Origin: Paracoccus litorisediminis
GTDB taxonomy: Bacteria > Pseudomonadota > Alphaproteobacteria > Rhodobacterales > Rhodobacteraceae
Assembly: GCF_009711205.1 (NCBI RefSeq)
Contig: NZ_WMIG01000001.1
Coordinates: 186,001-250,000 of the forward strand
Reading direction: 5' to 3'
Length of the DNA: 64,000 nucleotides
Of the stretch, positions 63,107 to 64,000 are shown piece after piece. The position numbers were made by a program, and so were the translations under genes. Each line of letters opens with the position of its first letter. Positions within the stretch are counted from its first letter, which is position 1. The notes under the pieces were generated by a model. It was given only the letters and a program-made list of their open reading frames with translations. It was not told the DNA's origin and did no database searches.

Positions 63107-64000
63107 TTACTTCGCCGTTGCCGGGATACAGTCGATGCCGCCCGCGATCAGGGCCGCGCAGAACTTGCGTGCCTCATCCTTGGATGCAAAGCCGCCCGCG
63201 CGCAGACGCCAGAAGGTGCGGCCACCGCTTTGCGCTTCCTGCACGATGCGGGACTTGCCGTCAAAAAGACCGCCGAACTTGCCCGCAACACGCTTCCATT
63301 CGCCCTTGGCCAGCGCATCGCTGTCGAAGGCACCGATCTGGACCATGGCCGAACCCGAGGCGACCTTGGCAGGCGCCGGTTCCTCGGCGACAGCCGGTTC
63401 GGGTGCGGGGCGGCTGGCGGCGACAGCAGGCGCTGCGTCGGTGGCGACGGTCTGGGCGCTGGCAACACGGCGCGGACGCGGCGCGGGGCGGGGCGATTCC
63501 TGCACTGCCGCAGCGACCGGGACCGGAACCATGGCATTCGCCTCGGCCAGGGCCTGATTGATCGCAACGTCCTGGGTTTCGCGCCCGGCCAGATCGGTCA
63601 GAACCTCGTTCACCGGGGCTTCGCCAGCGGCGGGCACGTCCGAGATCACGGCGGTGTCGATCGCCTCATCGGGTTCGATCGTCGATTCCGCCAAAGCAGC
63701 CGCCTCGCCATCCGGCAGGGGGATGACGCGGGCGGTATCGTCCAGCAGCGGCAGTTCAACGGGATTGGCCGGCTTCTGCGCAGTCGCGCCGAATTCGCCC
63801 ATGGCCAGATCCTGCGTTTCAAGCCCGGTCGCAACCGGGGCAATCGCCACCTTGTCAGCGACCTTGGCGGCATTTCCGGCGGCAACGCCGTTCACGGCCA
63901 GCCCGGTGCGGTCGGTCAGTTCCCCGCCCGGATCGGTGGGGGCGGTGCGCGCCTCGCCCTGCATCGAGCGGATGACCGGCACGCCGGACACATCCCGGAC
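63107..64000 (-). CDS. SPOR-domain protein, 5' end outside window
   Basis: The frame is open to the window edge, so the 297 visible residues are the C-terminal part. Most is a low-complexity Ala/Pro/Glu/Val-rich stretch; the last 75 residues form a SPOR domain (V-Q-I-G-A-F-D-S-D-A-L-A-K; W-R-L-R-A-G-G-F-A-S-K-D-E-A; C at I-D-C-I-P). Expected upstream are a membrane anchor and possibly argS, by analogy with related genomes. SPOR proteins bind glycan strands stripped of stem peptides at the septum. The internal GTG at 63991 is unlikely to be the true start. Confidence 0.88.
   Translation of the reverse strand, partial: VRDVSGVPVIRSMQGEARTAPTDPGGELTDRTGLAVNGVAAGNAAKVADKVAIAPVATGLETQDLAMGEFGATAQKPANPVELPLLDDTARVIPLPDGEAAALAESTIEPDEAIDTAVISDVPAAGEAPVNEVLTDLAGRETQDVAINQALAEANAMVPVPVAAAVQESPRPAPRPRRVASAQTVATDAAPAVAASRPAPEPAVAEEPAPAKVASGSAMVQIGAFDSDALAKGEWKRVAGKFGGLFDGKSRIVQEAQSGGRTFWRLRAGGFASKDEARKFCAALIAGGIDCIPATAK

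Overview
The window is GC-rich, gene-dense chromosomal DNA from an alphaproteobacterium of the Rhodobacteraceae/Paracoccaceae, most probably Paracoccus or a close relative. The support is gene content and order: a complete ccoNOQP-ccoGHIS cbb3 oxidase locus beside an FnrL-type regulator and hemN, a CarD/FdxA/S4/SUV3-helicase block, a GapR (DUF2312) gene, rpmF-plsX-fabH-ihfA-merR, nagZ-scpA-scpB, a GT14/DUF5928 glycosyltransferase facing a sulfotransferase, and intergenic copies of a GGGTATTTG motif. I see no phage, IS element, CRISPR array or rRNA. One tRNA (Pro-GGG) is present. Nearly all of the window reads as core or conserved-accessory genome; one methyltransferase gene (about 16.6-17.3 kb) looks acquired.

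Layout. 0-9 kb: the 3' part of homoserine dehydrogenase, a GntR regulator, a YgjP-like metalloprotease, a TIGR02300 zinc-ribbon protein, carD, fdxA, and a minus-strand unit TPR protein - SUV3-type RNA helicase - S4 protein. 8-16.5 kb (plus): SCP2 protein, alpha/beta hydrolase, oligoendopeptidase F, GNAT, dipeptidase, GST, parE and a YnfA membrane protein. 16.6-22 kb: a low-GC methyltransferase, a PAP2-like protein, LolD and LolC/E, an unknown protein, gapR, a small membrane protein and dtd. 22-31.5 kb: a DEAD-box helicase, tdk, a cytochrome b561-YceI fusion, ndk, an ABC-F protein, a MipA barrel, a SufT-like protein, a hexapeptide acetyltransferase, hemF and a lipoprotein. 31.5-35.5 kb: clpS - RsmC-like methyltransferase - degenerate SDR (minus), then a D,D-carboxypeptidase with a SPOR domain.

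35.6-46.9 kb is the microaerobic respiration block. ccoNOQP encodes the high-affinity cbb3 oxidase. ccoGHIS supplies copper delivery and assembly. A tandem Usp protein, the FNR regulator and hemN (oxygen-independent haem synthesis) follow. FNR boxes lie in the ccoN/usp gap and in the fnr/hemN gap, so sensor, oxidase, assembly factors and anaerobic haem synthesis form one oxygen-responsive unit. A third FNR-like dyad sits alone upstream of parE.

46.9-64 kb: a His-rich CDF transporter, polA, a zf-CHCC protein, an ABC ATPase with no permease beside it, HIT and GT14 genes transcribed away from a sulfotransferase, then rpmF-plsX-fabH, a DksA-like zinc-finger gene, ihfA-merR, tRNA-Pro, a Dcd-family deaminase, a small basic protein, scpB, scpA, nagZ and the start-truncated end of a SPOR protein.

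The best candidates for something not well described are the glycosyltransferase/sulfotransferase pair (possible sulfated surface glycan), the orphan FNR-like box in a gap that also holds a hairpin (possible small RNA), matching K-P-R-rich tails on two unrelated RNA helicases, an SDR lacking its catalytic lysine, and a CcoP with a long hydrophilic N-terminal extension.
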